A stretch of DNA of 64,000 nt from Euwallacea fornicatus (Eukaryota; Arthropoda; Insecta; Coleoptera; Curculionidae), in the NCBI RefSeq assembly GCF_040115645.1, contig NW_027096076.1, positions 124,001-188,000 on the forward strand, read 5' to 3'. Positions 62,901 to 64,000 of the stretch are shown here, one piece after another (the first letter of the stretch is position 1; the number at the start of each line of letters is the position of its first letter). Made by a program: the position numbers and the translations under genes. The notes below the pieces were generated by a model. That model saw only the letters and a program-made list of their open reading frames with translations, was not told where the DNA came from and made no database searches.

Positions 62901-64000
62901 GAGATATAATGAAGCCTTATGAGTCATGATGAACAGCTAAACGAGATGATTCTATGATCACTTTTTTAAGCAATTTGAAGCACATTTGCCGAAGTTACGG
63001 AGGTTCAAATCTTGAAAAGTCACGAAAGATGTGTGTTTGAGCACATAAATTACTAGTTTTCTACAAAAATTCACCAAGATACAATGAAACCTTATTTGTC
63101 ATGTTAAAGAGGTCGTCGAGGTGATTCTGTGGTAAAATTTTGAAGGTATTTGGAGCTCATTTGCCGAAGTTACGGAGGTTCAAAACTTGAAAAGTCACGA
63201 AGGATGTGTGCTTGAGCACATAAATTATTCGTTTTCTAGAAAACTCACCGACATATAATGAAGCTTTATGAGTCATGATGAATAGCTAAACGAGATGATT
63301 CTATGATCAATTTTTTAAGCAATTTGAAGCACATTTGCCGAAGTTACCGAGGTTCAAATCTTGAAAAGTCACGAAAGATGTGTGTTTGTGAACATAAATT
63401 ACTCGTTTTCTAGAAAACTCACCAAGACATAATGAAGCCTTATTTGTCACGTTAACGAGCTCGTCGAGGTAATTCTGTAGTCAAATTTTGAAGTTAGTTG
63501 CAGCTCATTTGCCGAAGTTACGGAGGTTCAAAGCTTGAAAAGTCACGAAAGATGTGTGTTTGAGCACATAAATTACTCGTTTTCTAGAAAACTCACCGAG
63601 ATATAATGAAGCCTTATTTGTCACGTTAAAGAGCTCGTCGAGGTGATTCTGTGGTAAAATTTTGAAGGTATTTGGAGCTCATTTGCCGAAGTTACGGAGG
63701 TTCAAAACTTGAAAAGTCACGAAAGATGTGTGTTTGAGCACATAAATTACTCGTTTTCTAGAAAACTCACCGAGATACAATGAAGCCTTATTTGTCATGT
63801 TAAAGAGCTCGTCGAGGTGATTCTATGGTAAAATTTTGAAGGTATTTGGAGCTCATTTGCCGAAGTTACGGAGGTTCAAAACTTGAAAAGTCACGAAAGA
63901 TGTATGTTTGTGCACATAAATTACTCGTTTTCTAGAAAACTCACCAAGATACAATGAAGCCTTATGAGTCATGATGCAGAGCTCAACGAGATGATTCTAT
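62901..64000 (+). repeat. 1741-bp tandem unit, copy 2, cut by the window end
   Basis: It follows copy 1 at an offset of 1741: GTCACGAAGG at 63194 and GATGCAGAG near 63973. I saw no mismatch from about 62905 to the last base. Its left edge is less certain because the monomer before also has GAACAGC with TCACTTTTTT. Confidence 0.87.

Larger units (their letters stand above)
1..64000 (+). repeat. Satellite DNA array, about 174-bp monomer, about 367 copies
   Basis: The landmark GTCACGAAAG recurs every 173-175 bp from the first base to the last, always on the + strand; the first monomer starts at 1, the next at 176, 350, 524 and 699. No stretch longer than one monomer departs from the pattern, so there is no gene, transposon or unique sequence. 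A representative class A monomer is 174 bp with 62 G or C. Length differences come from a few recurrent one-base indels: the CTACAAAAATTC form is 175 bp, and forms with AGGTTCAAACTTG or TCAAATTTGAAGG are one base short. Unit length and homogeneity fit a centromeric or pericentromeric satellite. That role is inferred; nothing in the sequence proves kinetochore binding. I do not recognise the named family. Confidence 0.98.

Noticed and set aside
1..64000. CRISPR array
   Set aside because: The regular ~174-bp spacing comes from contiguous homologous monomers. There are no short direct repeats separated by unrelated spacers, and no cas genes.
1..64000. Known plant or primate centromere repeats (Arabidopsis 178-bp, maize CentC, human alpha satellite)
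   Set aside because: Unit length is similar to some of these, but the sequence does not resemble the consensus sequences I recall. Family assignment needs a database search.
1..64000. LTR retrotransposon or other mobile element
   Set aside because: I found no long terminal repeats, polypurine tract, primer-binding site, target-site duplication or coding remnant; every stretch aligns to the monomer.
1..64000. TATA-like promoters (GATATAATG, ATAAATTA) in each monomer
   Set aside because: They are part of the repeat unit and recur hundreds of times. Satellite transcription is possible, but no element in the sequence singles out a start site.

Overview
The whole 64 kb window is one uninterrupted, head-to-tail satellite DNA array. 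I see no gene, RNA gene, transposable element, CRISPR array, bacterial feature or single-copy sequence. The repeat unit is about 174 bp (common variants 173 and 175 bp), starting for convenience at GTCACGAAAG. About 367 units fit in the window, all in the same orientation. A representative unit is 35.6% GC (62 of 174) and is not depleted in CpG (6 seen, about 5.4 expected). Array size, near-nucleosomal unit length, higher-order structure and lack of insertions are what one expects of a eukaryotic centromeric or pericentromeric satellite, with many plant examples in this length range. I do not recognise the family, and the sequence alone gives neither species nor kingdom.

Within the unit, positions 77-138 form a core that exists as sharply different classes. 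The class A core ends in a TTTTTTAAG-type stretch. The class B core contains TAAAATTTTGAAGG. A B-related class D has CTTAGTCGTG or CATAGTCGTG at its start and GTAGTTGCAGC near its end. A and B differ at 16 of 62 core positions but at only about 2 of the other 112. The left half also varies: a canonical form with a perfect 14-bp palindrome GTTTTCTAGAAAAC, a form with CTACAAAAATTC (175 bp), a form with GTGAACAT and CTAAAAAAC, and a form with GTATGTTTGTGCACAT.

Layout: (1) 1-15663 holds higher-order repeat (HOR) type I, a period of 20 monomers (3480 bp), seen as two 20-mer units, an expanded 27-mer unit and a 21-mer unit. (2) 15664-18796 is a different monomer order (type II). (3) 18797-22276 is exactly one 3480-bp period of type I again, embedded in type II. 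(4) 22277-43409 is a long irregular type II mosaic with many internal duplications at multiples of the monomer (offsets 5916, 2958, 2088, 870 and 347 bp). (5) 43410-54838 carries two near-identical copies of about 5.16 kb at an offset of 6271 bp, separated by about 1.1 kb. (6) 54839-64000 has shorter duplications (offsets 2439, 2090 and 1741 bp), the last running off the end of the window.

Nothing here 'works together' as genes do. The informative content is the record of unequal exchange and gene conversion: nested duplications at several scales, hybrid monomers shared between HOR units, single-base changes spread with their cassettes, and a unit whose two-thirds flank is nearly invariant while its core is not. 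The three 68-codon open frames on the minus strand are by-products of a one-base insertion copied three times with a five-monomer cassette and are not called as genes.
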